A DNA stretch of 64,000 bases, from positions 190,095 through 254,094 of the forward strand of contig CAVYIF010000015.1 of assembly GCA_963768585.1 (NCBI GenBank), written 5' to 3'. The translations under genes were made by a program, and so were the position numbers. The notes beneath the pieces were generated by a model that was not told the DNA's origin, did not search any database, and saw only the letters and a program-made list of their open reading frames with translations. The stretch is from CAVUNY01 sp963768585. GTDB lineage: Bacteria > Chloroflexota > Anaerolineae > Anaerolineales > Anaerolineaceae. Position 1 is the stretch's first letter. Each line of letters begins with the position of its first letter. Shown here in pieces: positions 17,817 through 27,168 of the stretch.

Positions 17817-18224
17817 TTACTGCCCGCGCCCATATTGAACCAGGGTCATGACGGATTGAACCAAAGTCAGGATCATAAAGCCAACCAGGGGAAAAATTGG
17901 CAAAATGTGGACCGGGATAAAACCTTCGCTGCGATAGATGGCCCATACCGCAATACTGCTGCCGACAAAGACGACCCAGAAAACCGTATATGCCGTGAGC
18001 ATCGTCCTTAACTGAATGGACTGGTCTCGCTCGTCAGAGACAATTTGGGAATCTCTTTTCCGGGGCAGATAAAAAAACTGGCTGAACCCCAACAATCCCA
18101 ACAAACCGAATGCCGCCATGGAGCGTTCTTGCATGCCAACAAACAGGAACAGCACAATGAAAGCCGCCAAGGTGACCGCAAGGACTGCCAGGTTGAACCA
18201 GGCGTGTTTCTCATAACGGGACAT
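17817..18224 (-). CDS. four-helix membrane protein paired with XRE regulator
   Basis: 135 aa with four hydrophobic helices and a cytoplasmic DSQIVSDERDQSIQ loop between helices 2 and 3. The DERD motif is typical of DUF2178-like predicted membrane proteins that occur next to small XRE regulators. A strong GGAGG lies 8 bases before the ATG. Function is unknown; it may sequester or signal to the partner regulator. Confidence 0.8.
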   Translation of the reverse strand: MSRYEKHAWFNLAVLAVTLAAFIVLFLFVGMQERSMAAFGLLGLLGFSQFFYLPRKRDSQIVSDERDQSIQLRTMLTAYTVFWVVFVGSSIAVWAIYRSEGFIPVHILPIFPLVGFMILTLVQSVMTLVQYGRGQ

Positions 18225-18243
18225 TCTATACCTCCAACTCTAT

Positions 18244-18290
18244 GTAATGTTTGCTTTACATATTGTAAAACAAACATTACCTTGTGTCAA
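18244..18290 (-). promoter_or_regulatory. promoter and operator of the XRE/membrane operon
   Basis: Minus-strand -35 TTGACA (18285-18290), 17-bp spacer, -10 TACAAT (18262-18267). A near-perfect inverted repeat with 16-bp arms (18244-18259 and 18265-18280, one mismatch) centres on the -10 box. This is a textbook repressor site, most simply for the XRE protein encoded in the operon. Confidence 0.8.
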
Positions 18291-18348
18291 GAGGGATTCG
18301 CCTGCTTTTTTCTCTTGCTTTTAATTCACTCCTTCCGAGACAACAAAA

Positions 18349-18534
18349 TCAACCATGAATACGGATGGCCTCAAATAAATCCAGGCACGGCAGGCGGATG
18401 ACCAACTGCCCGTCCGCCCGGCTGAAAGCGCAGGGCTGCCCCAGGCGCAGCGCAGTCTCCGCGGCGGGTTCTCTGGGCGAGGGACAGGAAAATTGTATCT
18501 TCGCGAATTGATTGCTGTTTCGCCCAAAAGGCAC
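18349..18534 (-). pseudogene. possible C-terminal remnant of a glycoside hydrolase
   Basis: The 450-base gap 18291-18747 has no intact gene. A minus-strand stretch encodes ALRLGQPCAFSRADGQLVI followed by RLPCLDLFEAIRIHG, which resembles the closing beta-sandwich of some glycosidases (a Leu-Gly turn, then a strand with RLP). No start or catalytic part is present. Recognition is weak; it could be chance. Confidence 0.3.
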
Positions 18535-18747
18535 TTAGCAAATACATTTGAAGGCTTTTTCCAGTCCGAATATCTATGCTGCATCCCCTGGCTTGAAGAA
18601 TGCAAATTCGTTGTAAGGAGAATTTAGCCCTTCTATTTTCAGTTTGTACTAAAATAAATCTAACCAAAAATAATGGTACCGTTTATTCTGCGATGACACA
18701 GCCCAAAAAATAATATCTGAGTCCGGGCGTGGAACAGGTAAATCCAT

Positions 18748-20584
18748 ATGAAAACACAACTCAAACTCCAAAAAATTCTTTTTTTGGGACTGGCGTTGAT
18801 ATTCTGCGCCAGCCTTGTCCAACCTACCCAGGCAGCGCCGGCGGGTGTCCTCCAGAATATGATCGATGCTGCTCCCGATGGCGGTACCGTATCTATCCCG
18901 GCTGGCTCCTATCATGAGACACTGCTGGTAGATAAAAACCTGACTCTCAAGGGTGCTTCCGCTGACACAACCGTACTGGAACCAGCAGGAGAAAACCAGC
19001 GTGTGATTACCGTGACAGCGGGGCACAACCTGCATGCGCAGGACCTGCGCATCACGGACGGCGAGGTTGAAGAAGGCTCAGGGGGCGGGATCTACCTGGC
19101 AGGCGGCAGCCTGACCCTGGACCATGTGCAGATTGATCACAACCAGGCAGCCTACGGTGGGGGCGTGTACCAGGAAGGCGCCAATTGGACCGTGACCATT
19201 ACCGACAGTATGATCGAATATAATTCGGCCTCGATGACCGGCGGCGGGGTGTACACCTCCGGCAGCGCCACCCTGGTGAATACGCAGCTCTATGGGAATA
19301 CCGCCACCTGGCATGGCGGGGGACTGCATGTCAATTCCGGCAGCGCCACCTGCTTGGCGGCTCCGTCAGCGCCAACCACGCCTCAAACGGCAACGGCGGT
19401 GGGGTGAATGTCAATGACGGCCTCACGATAAGCGGGACTAATTTTCAGGGCAACACCGCCGGCGACTCAGGCGGCGCGCTCACCCAGTGGAACGCCGGCA
19501 AGCTGGTTTCCATCAGCGAGGCCGGTCTTTCGGATAATTCAGCCCGGAATAACGGGGGCGGAGCGAATATTAACAGCTACCTGACCATAAACGACACGAC
19601 TTTCAGCGGGAACACGGTTGATTCCGGCGGCACTGGCAACACTTACGGCGGCGGGATGGTTGCCGGGGATGGGCTGGATGGCAACCATCTGACCTTCGAC
19701 GAAAACTCGATAAAATGCTCCGGCTGCAAAATCTCCAGCGGCGGGGGACTGTACATCAAGCGGGCTTCCACCGGAGCCTCATCCATTACCCACAGTTCCT
19801 TCGACGGCAACCTGGCCTGGACCGGCAGCGGCATATCCAGCGACACCACGGTCGAACTCACCCTGGCCAACACCGAATTTCTTAACAACGGCAGCCTGAA
19901 CCGGGACGCGTCCGGCGGTTTCGGGGGTGGGGTGGATGCCTTTTGGGTGCACGGCGACCAGCTGCTCTTCCAGAACAACAAGGTCATGTACGACGGCGGC
20001 GGCCTAAGAGTCAGTCATGCCGTACTGACCAGACGCGCTTTATTAACAACACCGCCTGCTGGCCAGGCGGGGGGGTGAAGCCGGCAACGATTTCGCGGCA
20101 GCAACCTGCTGTTCGCCGGCAACGACTCGGTCAGCGGGGCAGCCCTATACGTGCAAGTCGGACCGGCGGTGCTGTAACACGCCACTATCGCCCGGCCTAC
20201 CCAGGGGCCCGGCTCAGGCATTTTCATCCAATCCAGGGGCATGGCTGAAAATAGAGAACAGTATCATTACCGCCCATAATGATGGGATCTATGTGGAAGG
20301 CGCGCTGGACCGAAGATTACAACCTTTTCTATGATAATAACAATGATATTAACACGCCTATTATAGGCACGCTCATCCAGGGTCTGCATAGTGTTCATGC
20401 CAATCCGCTGTTTGCCAACCCCGCCGCAGATAATTACCACCTGCTGTGGCCCTCACCCGCCATCGCCCTGGGCACCGACTTAGGCGTCACCACCGATCTG
20501 GACGGGCGGGCGCGGATCGGGCGCTTTGACTCCGGCGCCTACCAGTTCTGGGCCAGCATTTATGTGCCGCTTATCAGCAAGTGA
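18748..20584 (+). pseudogene. secreted right-handed beta-helix protein, frameshifted several times
   Basis: A signal peptide (QKILFLGLALIFCASLVQP then TQAAP) opens a protein with parallel beta-helix repeats rich in GGG(I/V)Y and NTA motifs, like Chlamydia-type polymorphic outer-membrane repeats and pectate-lyase folds. The frame breaks near 19350 (one C missing, restoring TLLGGSVSANHASNG), near 20010, near 20090, near 20177 (TAA) and near 20270, but translated pieces join into one protein. The last piece ends DSGAYQFWASIYVPLISK. The C-terminal tail IYVPLISK matches other secreted proteins here. Whether this is decay or sequencing error cannot be decided. It is probably a surface adhesin or polysaccharide-active protein. 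Confidence 0.7.
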
Positions 20585-20598
20585 CGTTAAATTAAATA

Positions 20599-20638
20599 GC
20601 AAGGCCGCTCAAAAGGTGACCCTTTTGGGCGGCCTTGC
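20599..20638. terminator. bidirectional terminator
   Basis: An 18-bp stem (one G-T pair) with a TGAC loop lies between the beta-helix gene and the convergent kduD gene. Confidence 0.7.
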
Positions 20639-20649
20639 ATATTAACCGT

Positions 20650-21414
20650 TCAGCGCGCCAGCCAGCCGCCATCGATATTCATGATACAGCCGTTAAGGTA
20701 ATCCGAAGCGGATGAAGCCAGGAAGACAGCCGCGCCCATCAGGTCGGCGGGGGTGCCCCAGCGCCCGGCCGGGATGCGCGCCAGAATGGTCTCGCTGCGT
20801 TCAGCGTCCTGGCGCAGGGCGGCCGTATTGGCCGTGGCCATATAGCCGGGGGCAATCGCATTGGCATTAATCCCTTTACCGGCCAGTTCGTTGGTCAGCA
20901 GTTTGGTGATGCCTGCCACGCCGCTCTTGGATGCAGTGTAGCCCGGCACAAGGATTCCGCCCTGGAAGGAGAGCATAGAGGCAATATTGATGATCTTGCC
21001 GCTTTTCTGGGGGATAAAATGACGGGCGGCTGCCTGGCACAGGAAGAAGACCGCCTTGAGATTGATCTGGATCACATCGTCCCAGTCTTTTTCGGTGTGC
21101 TCCAGCAGCGGCGCGCGGCGGATAATGCCGGCATTGTTTACCAAAATATCGATGTGCCCGTAGTGAGCCACCACATTGTCGACCAGCTTCTGCAGGTCGG
21201 CCACGGAAGCCTGAATCAGGTTGGCCTGCTGGTGGTAGTAGCCACGCCCAAGGGCTTTAATTTTTTCTTCGGTTTCGGGAGCGGGACCCAGGTCAACCCC
21301 GGCCACATTTGCCCCGGCTTCGGCCATGGCGATGGACATGCCCTGCCCCAGACCCTGCCCGGACCCGGTAATCAGGGCCACTTTACCGTCAATACGAAAT
21401 GAATCGAAAATCAT
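20650..21414 (-). CDS. kduD: 2-dehydro-3-deoxy-D-gluconate 5-dehydrogenase (KduD)
   Basis: 254 aa short-chain dehydrogenase. The NAD loop TGSGQGLG, NNAG and the catalytic YTASK are intact. The KduD-specific segments RRAPLLEHTEKDWDDVI, AIAPGYMATANT and IPAGRWGTPADL identify it within the family. It reduces or oxidises 2,5-diketo-3-deoxygluconate in pectin and uronate breakdown, in the cytoplasm. AGAGG precedes the ATG. It is third in a minus-strand group with kdgK and an iolB-like gene, although a hairpin at 21472-21498 separates it from the latter. Confidence 0.92.
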   Translation of the reverse strand: MIFDSFRIDGKVALITGSGQGLGQGMSIAMAEAGANVAGVDLGPAPETEEKIKALGRGYYHQQANLIQASVADLQKLVDNVVAHYGHIDILVNNAGIIRRAPLLEHTEKDWDDVIQINLKAVFFLCQAAARHFIPQKSGKIINIASMLSFQGGILVPGYTASKSGVAGITKLLTNELAGKGINANAIAPGYMATANTAALRQDAERSETILARIPAGRWGTPADLMGAAVFLASSASDYLNGCIMNIDGGWLAR

Positions 21415-21471
21415 AATAGCCTCTTTTTTTCCTCTCCAACCTCAACAAAAAGAAGGAGTATATCTTTTCAG

Positions 21472-21498
21472 TTTCCTCCGCGCGATGCGCGCAGGAAA
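21472..21498. other. intercistronic hairpin upstream of kduD
   Basis: 12-bp arms with one mismatch and a GAT loop lie between the iolB-like and kduD genes. It may tune expression or stabilise mRNA; no T-run follows. Confidence 0.4.
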
Positions 21499-21535
21499 AT
21501 GAAGGAATCCCCCTCGCAGCGGGGGTGGGGCAATA

Positions 21536-22350
21536 TTAATGGCCCAATGCCTTGAGCATGGGCACAGTTTTGGAGACCCAACCCAGGTTGGGATCGTCGG
21601 CGGTGGCCTGGATGCGGTGATTACCGGCCAGGAACCACAGGTACCAGGTGGTATAACCCGGGGCGCTGACCACGGTATGGTAGCCCTTGGGGGCCATCAG
21701 GATCGTATTGTCGCGCACGATATAACCGGTATCGACTTCACCGTTGTAATAACGGGTCATGCCAAAACCGTCGCCCGGGCTGACCTTGAAGTAGTACATT
21801 TCCTCATGAAAGGCTTCACGCGGCAGGTCTTCCTTTTCATGCCTGTGGGGCGGGTAGGTGCTCCAGTTGCCGGAAGGGGTCGAGGTTTCGCCAACGATCA
21901 GACTGGCGGCAGGCAGGTCGGGCTGCCCGGCAAGGGTCAGAATCTGGACGAAATTGCGGCTGAAATTGGCAGCGCCCCACACGCCGGTGGTGCATTTTTC
22001 CGGGCCGATCACGTAAGGATCGACATTTAAGTCGCTGGGCGCGCTGGTCAGGGCTACCTGCAGGTATCCCTGGGCGGTGACGGTATAATCGGCGCCGCAG
22101 GGCATATACACCGAGTGGGGTTTGCCCATGAATGGGTTGGCCCGCCCGCCGACATTGGCAAAGGTATGACCGTTAACTTTAAAGGTCCCTTGCCACCGAT
22201 CAAAACCGCCAGCACTTCGCGGTCGCCGGTTTTTCCGGTGTAGCTTTCACCGTTACTGAGCACCAGCAGTTCCATATTTAACAGCTTACAGGGGTTGGAA
22301 GGCAGGCGGTTGATACCGGGCTGCGTGGGTACAAATTCAAAATATGCCAT
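21536..22350 (-). CDS. iolB: IolB-like 5-deoxyglucuronate isomerase family protein, one frameshift
   Basis: AGGAGG precedes the ATG at 22350. The first 54 codons (MAYFEFVPTQPG to GGKG) continue in another frame as TFKVNGHTFANVGG and then FMGKPHSVYMPCG; a missing G in the run at 22187-22189 explains the break and gives 271 aa, the family's usual size. The metal motif NWSTYPPHRHE is the IolB signature (cupin; His/His/Glu). IolB isomerises 5-deoxyglucuronate in inositol breakdown. Here it sits between kdgK and kduD, so it may act in place of KduI on 5-keto-4-deoxyuronate. This role is inferred. Confidence 0.8.
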
Positions 22351-22372
22351 GTGATTCCTCCTGGTGTTAATG

Positions 22373-22437
22373 ACCACAGAGACACAAAGACACAGAGTAT
22401 TTTTACAGTTTTCTCTAAGTCTCTGCGCCTCTGTGGT
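22373..22437. repeat. inverted repeat of the ACCACAGAG type
   Basis: ACCACAGAG at the left and CTCTGTGGT at the right bound imperfectly complementary arms rich in GACACA / CTCTGTG. Such elements are scattered in intergenic regions of many bacteria. It lies between kdgK and the iolB-like gene. Confidence 0.55.
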
Positions 22438-22491
22438 TGATCTTACCTATCATATCTACTCATTATTATGCCACAAAAAGGGGCAATCTTC

Positions 22492-23526
22492 CTACCGCGA
22501 GACGCGCCCGGATGCATCGCCGCCCATCAGGGTCTCCACCTCGGCGATGCTCACCAGGTTAAAGTCGCCGGGGATAGAGTGCTTGAGGCAGGAAGCCGCA
22601 ACCGCGAAGCGCAGGGCCTGGCCCTCATCGCCGGGGTATTTGCGCAGGCCGTAGATCAGACCACCCATGAACAAATCGCCGCCGCCGACCCGGTCGACAA
22701 TCGGAACAATGTCGTAGGTGGGGGCAGTGAAGAACTGGCCTTCTTTCCACAACACGGCCGACCAGGTATTGTGGCTGGCCGAGATTGAGCCGCGCAGGGT
22801 AATCGCAACTGTTTTCAGATTGGGGAATTTCGCCACCAGGTCGGTGCAAACTTTGGCATACCTGGCCGCGTCCACCACACCAGAGGTCACATCCGTCTCC
22901 GCGGCATGGATGCCAAACACCTTTTCGGCGTCCTCTTCGTTGCCAATGGCCACATCGCAGCCGGCGACCAGATCCTTCATCACCTCGCCGGCTGCCTTGC
23001 CCCATTTCCACAGCTTGGCGCGGTAGTTCATGTCGCACGACACGGTCACACCCATCTGACGCGCAGCCTGGATAGCTTCGGCGCAGGCCAGGGCCGCCCC
23101 TTCGGATATGGCCGGGGTGATCCCCGTCCAGTGGAACCAATCCGCGCCGGCAAAGACTGCCTTCCAGTCCACCATGCCGGGTTGGATGGCGGCAATGGCG
23201 GAGTTGGCCCGGTCGTAAATCACTTTGCTGGCGCGTTGGGCCGCGCCGGTTTCGAGGAAGTAAATCCCCAACCGGTCGCCGCCCCAGGCCACATGTTCGG
23301 TGCTCACCCCATAGGTGCGCAAGAAGGCGCGGCAGGCTTGCCCCAGATCGTTTTTGGGCAGACGGGTGACAAACTCCGCCGCTTCGCCGTAATTGGCCAG
23401 CGAAACCGCTACGTTGGCTTCACCGCCGGCATAGCTCACGTCGAACGAGCGCGCCTGGATGAAGCGCTGAAAGCCGGGAGGCGCCAGGCGCATCATAATC
23501 TCCCCAAAGGTGACAATCTTGCCCAT
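22492..23526 (-). CDS. kdgK: 2-keto-3-deoxygluconate kinase (PfkB family)
   Basis: 344 aa. The N-terminal GEIMMRLAPPGFQRF and the GGEANVAVSLANYG segment match KdgK; the PfkB signature is DRVGGGDLFMGGLIYGL with the catalytic Asp. It phosphorylates KDG to KDPG for entry into the Entner-Doudoroff pathway. AAGGAG lies before the ATG. It precedes the iolB-like gene and kduD. A 76-bp diverged copy of part of this gene lies at 29739-29814. Confidence 0.92.
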   Translation of the reverse strand: MGKIVTFGEIMMRLAPPGFQRFIQARSFDVSYAGGEANVAVSLANYGEAAEFVTRLPKNDLGQACRAFLRTYGVSTEHVAWGGDRLGIYFLETGAAQRASKVIYDRANSAIAAIQPGMVDWKAVFAGADWFHWTGITPAISEGAALACAEAIQAARQMGVTVSCDMNYRAKLWKWGKAAGEVMKDLVAGCDVAIGNEEDAEKVFGIHAAETDVTSGVVDAARYAKVCTDLVAKFPNLKTVAITLRGSISASHNTWSAVLWKEGQFFTAPTYDIVPIVDRVGGGDLFMGGLIYGLRKYPGDEGQALRFAVAASCLKHSIPGDFNLVSIAEVETLMGGDASGRVSR

Positions 23527-23781
23527 TTTTGCTCCTTGTTTGCTAAATCAACATTCTGTACAGGCGCGCGGTGTGCGCCCTGAACAATTATCATTTGCCC
23601 CACACGAAGTACGCCCTCACCGAAGGTGCGCTTCACGTGGGCGAGGGGTCACACACGCCACCCACAGGGTGTGGTCCACAAAGCGCAAGTAGCTTTTAAA
23701 AGTACCACGATGCAACCCGGTTGCTCTGGGTTGATGTAATTATTGGCTACCTTAAAGAATTATAGCAAATATTAAAAGAAA
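23527..23781. other. gene-free region upstream of kdgK
   Basis: No ORF is credible. The sequence has short complementary runs around CACGAAGTACGCCC and GGTGCGCTTCACGTG (23600-23640), suggesting a structured repeat, and an AT-rich end. The kdgK promoter must lie in the right half of the region but I cannot assign its boxes with confidence. Confidence 0.4.
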
Positions 23782-23823
23782 ACTGGGGACGCTTCACCTT
23801 TACACTGGTGAAGCGTCCCCAGT
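23782..23823. repeat. perfect inverted repeat, REP/terminator-like
   Basis: 17-bp perfect arms with an 8-nt loop. The arm contains CTGGGGACGCTTCACC, similar to REP-type elements mobilised by RAYT transposases in many phyla, though no transposase is near. It could also terminate the truncated VOC gene that ends at 23845. Confidence 0.55.
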
Positions 23824-23844
23824 CGATATTTCAGCAGGAAATTT

Positions 23845-24054
23845 TCAAGCTGCTGGCGGGGTCATCGACACAAACTGCAGGCGGTTGCCAAAGGGATCGT
23901 AACACGTGCCGTAGGTGACCATGCCGGGGATGGTAACCACATCGTCGCATTTGACCCATTTCTTCTTCAGGGCGTCAGTCACGCCATGCGCATCCTGCAC
24001 GCCAAACACCAGGGTGGTCCCACCCGCCCCTTCGGGTACGCCAGGGGTGTGCAT
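23845..24054 (-). pseudogene. C-terminal half of a VOC/glyoxalase protein
   Basis: 69 codons ending in the VOC C-terminal strand TYGTCYDPFGNRLQFVS. Full VOC monomers are about 120-130 aa and the N-terminal beta-alpha-beta-beta-beta unit is missing; the frame begins 9 bases after the stop of the upstream hydrolase gene. It is a truncated remnant. Confidence 0.65.
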
Positions 24055-24063
24055 TGATGCCTG

Positions 24064-25237
24064 TTATATTTTATGGATTACCCTCATGTAAAAATTACAT
24101 GCGTCCAAAATTTGACTTACTTCACAACGCTCATTGCGCATGTGGGCCAGCTTGTATTCGCCAGGCCCAAAACCGATGGTTGGAATACCCATGCTGACCG
24201 GCGTCACCGCATTTGTGCTGAAATCCCAAAAATCGAATGCGTCCGGTTCCTTGCCAAAATTTTCTCGATAGGCGGCAATACAGGCCTTTGAAAGTTCGTG
24301 CCCCAGGTCGATCTTCCAGGCCAGGTGAAACGGCTCATACTGAATTTCCATACCCGTCCAGCTTTTTCGATGGAGCGTTCCCACCTCCCAGGCAGCATTT
24401 TTGCCTTTTACAAGCAGATCCATTTCCTGCCGGATGTCTTCTTCGGTTTCGCCCGGGATCATCCTTCGATCCAAATATACTTCGCACTCGGAAGGAACGG
24501 CATTTATCGATGCGCTGAGGCTGGAAATCCGCGACAGAACCAGCGTTCCCCGAAATTCACCTTTTTTCATGAGTTCAAGATTGGTTTTTTCAACCCGTTG
24601 GATGATTTCAGCCATTTCGTAAATGGCGTTGACACCTTTTTCGGGTGCCGAACTATGAGCAGAAACGCCATACGTTTTTATCGATATTTGGGCTTTGCCT
24701 TTATGCCCAAGCGAAATGATATTGTTGGAAGGTTCGCAAATCACGACATAATCGGGCTCTGAAGTTGCGTTCCTTGAACAAATGTTTTAAGTTTTCCCCA
24801 TCGCAGTCTTCTTCAAAGACACTGCAAGAAACATAAATTGTTTTGCCATTCGTGAAACCAAGCTGCCGGGCGAATGCGCCGGCATAAATCGAAGCAGCTG
24901 CGCCGGATTTCATATCCACCGAGCCCCTGCCGTGCAGCCGTCCATCGACGATATCCCCGTTAAATGGCGGGACCTGCCACTGGTCTTCGTCCTTTACCTC
25001 AACCGTGTCCACATGCGAATCAAACAGGATTGCTTTTTCGCCACGGCCAATCTTGCCAACGACATTGCCCATCGAATCAATCGTGACTTCATCATAACCA
25101 AGCGCAAGCATTTTCTTTTCAATGAATTGGATCACTTCGCCTTCTTGACCGGAAAGGCTTTTGATCCTGACCAGGTTTTGCGCAAATTCAATCAGTTCTT
25201 GTTGGTATTCCTGGGGCAGCAAATCAGGCGAGTTCAT
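24064..25237 (-). CDS. ygeY: YgeY-type M20 metallohydrolase, one frameshift
   Basis: Frames 25237-24757 and 24757-24064 join into about 390 aa; one extra base near 24757 breaks FKERNFRPDYVVICEPSNN. The M20 metal site is intact: FDSHVDTV, GRGSVDMKSG, SVFEEDCDGE. The sequence GHKGKAQISIKTYGVSAHSS and the end FDFWDFSTNAVTPVSMGIP match YgeY-family 'selenium metabolism-linked' hydrolases rather than ArgE. It likely deacylates or hydrolyses a carbamoyl or acyl amino compound. The window also encodes a selenocysteine SelD, consistent with selenium use, although the two genes are 15 kb apart. Confidence 0.8.
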
Positions 25238-25249
25238 TCTTTTCCTTTT

Positions 25250-25930
25250 TCACCCCAAACCAAGTTTCTTCGCCAGATCCTGGCGATTTACGCCATCCGA
25301 CATCGCCAGGCCTTCATCCAGGATCAATTCCCTGGCCCCCGCTGCCAGCCAATCCTGGGCGTCGTCCAGCCAGCCGGGCGGCGCCCAATCCACCACCCGC
25401 CGGTAGCGGTTAACCGGCCAACCGTAAAATTCGCCCTTGGCGCTGATCTTACGGTCGCTGCCATCGATGGTGATGTAATACTCATGCTGCAGCTGCTGGA
25501 TGGCGGTATCCACCGCACTGGCGCCCTGCCTGCGGCTGACACCCAGGGTGCGCCGCACCTGGCTGATGTTCAGCGTGCCCTTTTCTTCAAAAAGCTGCCA
25601 GAGCTGCCAGGTTCTCTGGTTGACCGTCCCAGCGGCCCAGCGTTCTGGCATAGCGCGCGTGGGGTGGAAGGCGGCATAGAAAACCGGGTACATGCGCCGG
25701 GTGACGAAACCCTTCTGGCCCCCCAGAATACAGCCATAAGCCAGGCGCTTCTCTTCGGCGGCGCGGTCCTTCCAGCGCCAGGGGTCCGTGTCGAGGCCGG
25801 TGTGCCAGAGACTCTCTGGCGTTTCGGCCCCCAGAGACGGCAGTCCTGGCAACAGGGGTGAAAGGGCCATAAAGCCCAGCGCTTCGACGCGGGCGATGAA
25901 ATCCTCATAAGTGGTCAACATAACGGTCAT
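25250..25930 (-). CDS. AlkZ-related winged-helix protein
   Basis: About 226 aa from the ATG at 25930 (alternatives at 25945 and 25948; no strong ribosome-binding site for any). Key segments are DPWRWKDRAAEEKRLAYG, GFVTRRMYP and YGWPVNRYRRVVDWAP. These resemble AlkZ-related proteins, distant relatives of the DNA glycosylase AlkZ/YcaQ. The catalytic status is unknown. It ends 12 bases before the ygeY start on the same strand and follows the cyclase-like gene. Confidence 0.6.
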   Translation of the reverse strand: MTVMLTTYEDFIARVEALGFMALSPLLPGLPSLGAETPESLWHTGLDTDPWRWKDRAAEEKRLAYGCILGGQKGFVTRRMYPVFYAAFHPTRAMPERWAAGTVNQRTWQLWQLFEEKGTLNISQVRRTLGVSRRQGASAVDTAIQQLQHEYYITIDGSDRKISAKGEFYGWPVNRYRRVVDWAPPGWLDDAQDWLAAGARELILDEGLAMSDGVNRQDLAKKLGLG

Positions 25931-25991
25931 TTTTGGCTCTCGCATCATTGTAAATCGCGCTGCCTGACGCTCGGGTTCGGCGGCAGCAGGG

Positions 25992-26975
25992 TCAGTCTCG
26001 CGCTGAATACCAGTCCAACACGCGTAAGGCGCGCAGCGTGTTCCACCGGCTGGGCCGGCCATCGCCATCCTCGAGCACAAAGTGGACCGCGCCGGGATGG
26101 GTGTTCTCAAGAAGCCACGTGCCGTCCGGCTGCTGCCTGGATCGGAGCAAAGCCATCGCTTCATCCACGCGCGGGTCCGGCGGATCCCCAACCGCCCGGA
26201 AGTACTCCAGAGCACGCAGCACGTCGTAGTGCCAGCGGGTCGGAAACGAGAATTGGAGCCAGGCGGGGTCGACGACGGCGCCGGTGCTCTTCCGCCGGAA
26301 CAGCTTCCGTTCGAGGAGGTACTCCTCACCCCGGCGGCGCGCCGCGGTGGATTCCGCCGAGCCGCCGGTGGCGCGCTCGTGGAGCAACAGGCCTTCCAGA
26401 ACTCTAATTGTAGTATGAAAGGAAGAGCGAACCGAACCGTTCTCGGCCTCGCAGTTCCACCCGCCGTCCTCGAGCTGCTCACCAAGCAGCCGGTCGACCA
26501 CCCCAGCGACATCTTGATCGAAATAGGCACCCAGCGCGACGACCATCCCGTTGATGCACGGCTCGACCTCGCCGCTAAAGAACGGCTGGCCGGCGTGCTC
26601 CCAACGGCAGTACTCTCGAACGAGCGCCACCGCCCGGCGCACCTGGTCACAATGGGGGTCGACTCCGAAGTCATGCAGGGTAACCAGACTGTATGCCGTG
26701 GCAGTCCAGGGCTGGCCCTCGGCCCACTCGCCGTGCCATTTTGCAGGAAACAAGGCGCCTCCTTCCCACTGGCCATCTTCGCCTTGCAGGGCCAGCAGCC
26801 GGGCACCCCACCCTTCGGTCGCCACGCGGGCGCGCTCCGCCGCGACGGTTTCTGCCGGCGCACCGACCAGATCGCGCAGCACCTGCCAGCGGATGGCCGG
26901 GTCAGATTCAAGCAGCCACGCTATGACCGGTCTCGTTGACCTTGAGGCTTGCGGTTTGAGTGGGTTGGTCGCCAT
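25992..26975 (-). CDS. terpene-cyclase-fold (alpha-alpha barrel) protein
   Basis: 327 aa with QW-like repeats: LQGEDGQWEGG, LGEQLEDGGWNCE, RSRQQPDGTWLLEN. These mark the squalene-cyclase/prenyltransferase alpha-toroid fold, but the DxDD cyclase motif is absent, so it is probably not a true cyclase. AAGGAG precedes the ATG. It is followed by the AlkZ-related gene. Such stand-alone proteins are common in Chloroflexi and Actinobacteria; function is unknown. Confidence 0.7.
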   Translation of the reverse strand: MATNPLKPQASRSTRPVIAWLLESDPAIRWQVLRDLVGAPAETVAAERARVATEGWGARLLALQGEDGQWEGGALFPAKWHGEWAEGQPWTATAYSLVTLHDFGVDPHCDQVRRAVALVREYCRWEHAGQPFFSGEVEPCINGMVVALGAYFDQDVAGVVDRLLGEQLEDGGWNCEAENGSVRSSFHTTIRVLEGLLLHERATGGSAESTAARRRGEEYLLERKLFRRKSTGAVVDPAWLQFSFPTRWHYDVLRALEYFRAVGDPPDPRVDEAMALLRSRQQPDGTWLLENTHPGAVHFVLEDGDGRPSRWNTLRALRVLDWYSARD

Positions 26976-27060
26976 CGGCTGGTTCTCCTTACTTTTTTAC
27001 ATCTAATAATGTCCTGGATTTCATCTGTCATTTCTTTCCGTGGGGCATATCCATTAAGCT

Positions 27061-27118
27061 ATCCAACGTACAGATGAGCGGCGGTATCCTCACCGTCCGC
27101 TCGATTTGCTTGTTAGGC
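27061..27118 (-). repeat. attC-like recombination site
   Basis: Read on the minus strand, GCCTAAC (RYYYAAC) opens and GTTGGAT (GTTRRRY) closes a 58-bp imperfect palindrome. The centre pairs GAGCGGACGG with CCGCCGCTC, leaving one extrahelical A, as in integron attC sites. It lies 3' of the DUF1801 gene in the orientation expected for a gene cassette. No integrase is in the window, so this is suggestive only. Confidence 0.5.
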
Positions 27119-27168
27119 CATCCCCCGTATCTCTTTTCTGAAATTATGTTAACCCTTGAGAGCCAGGC

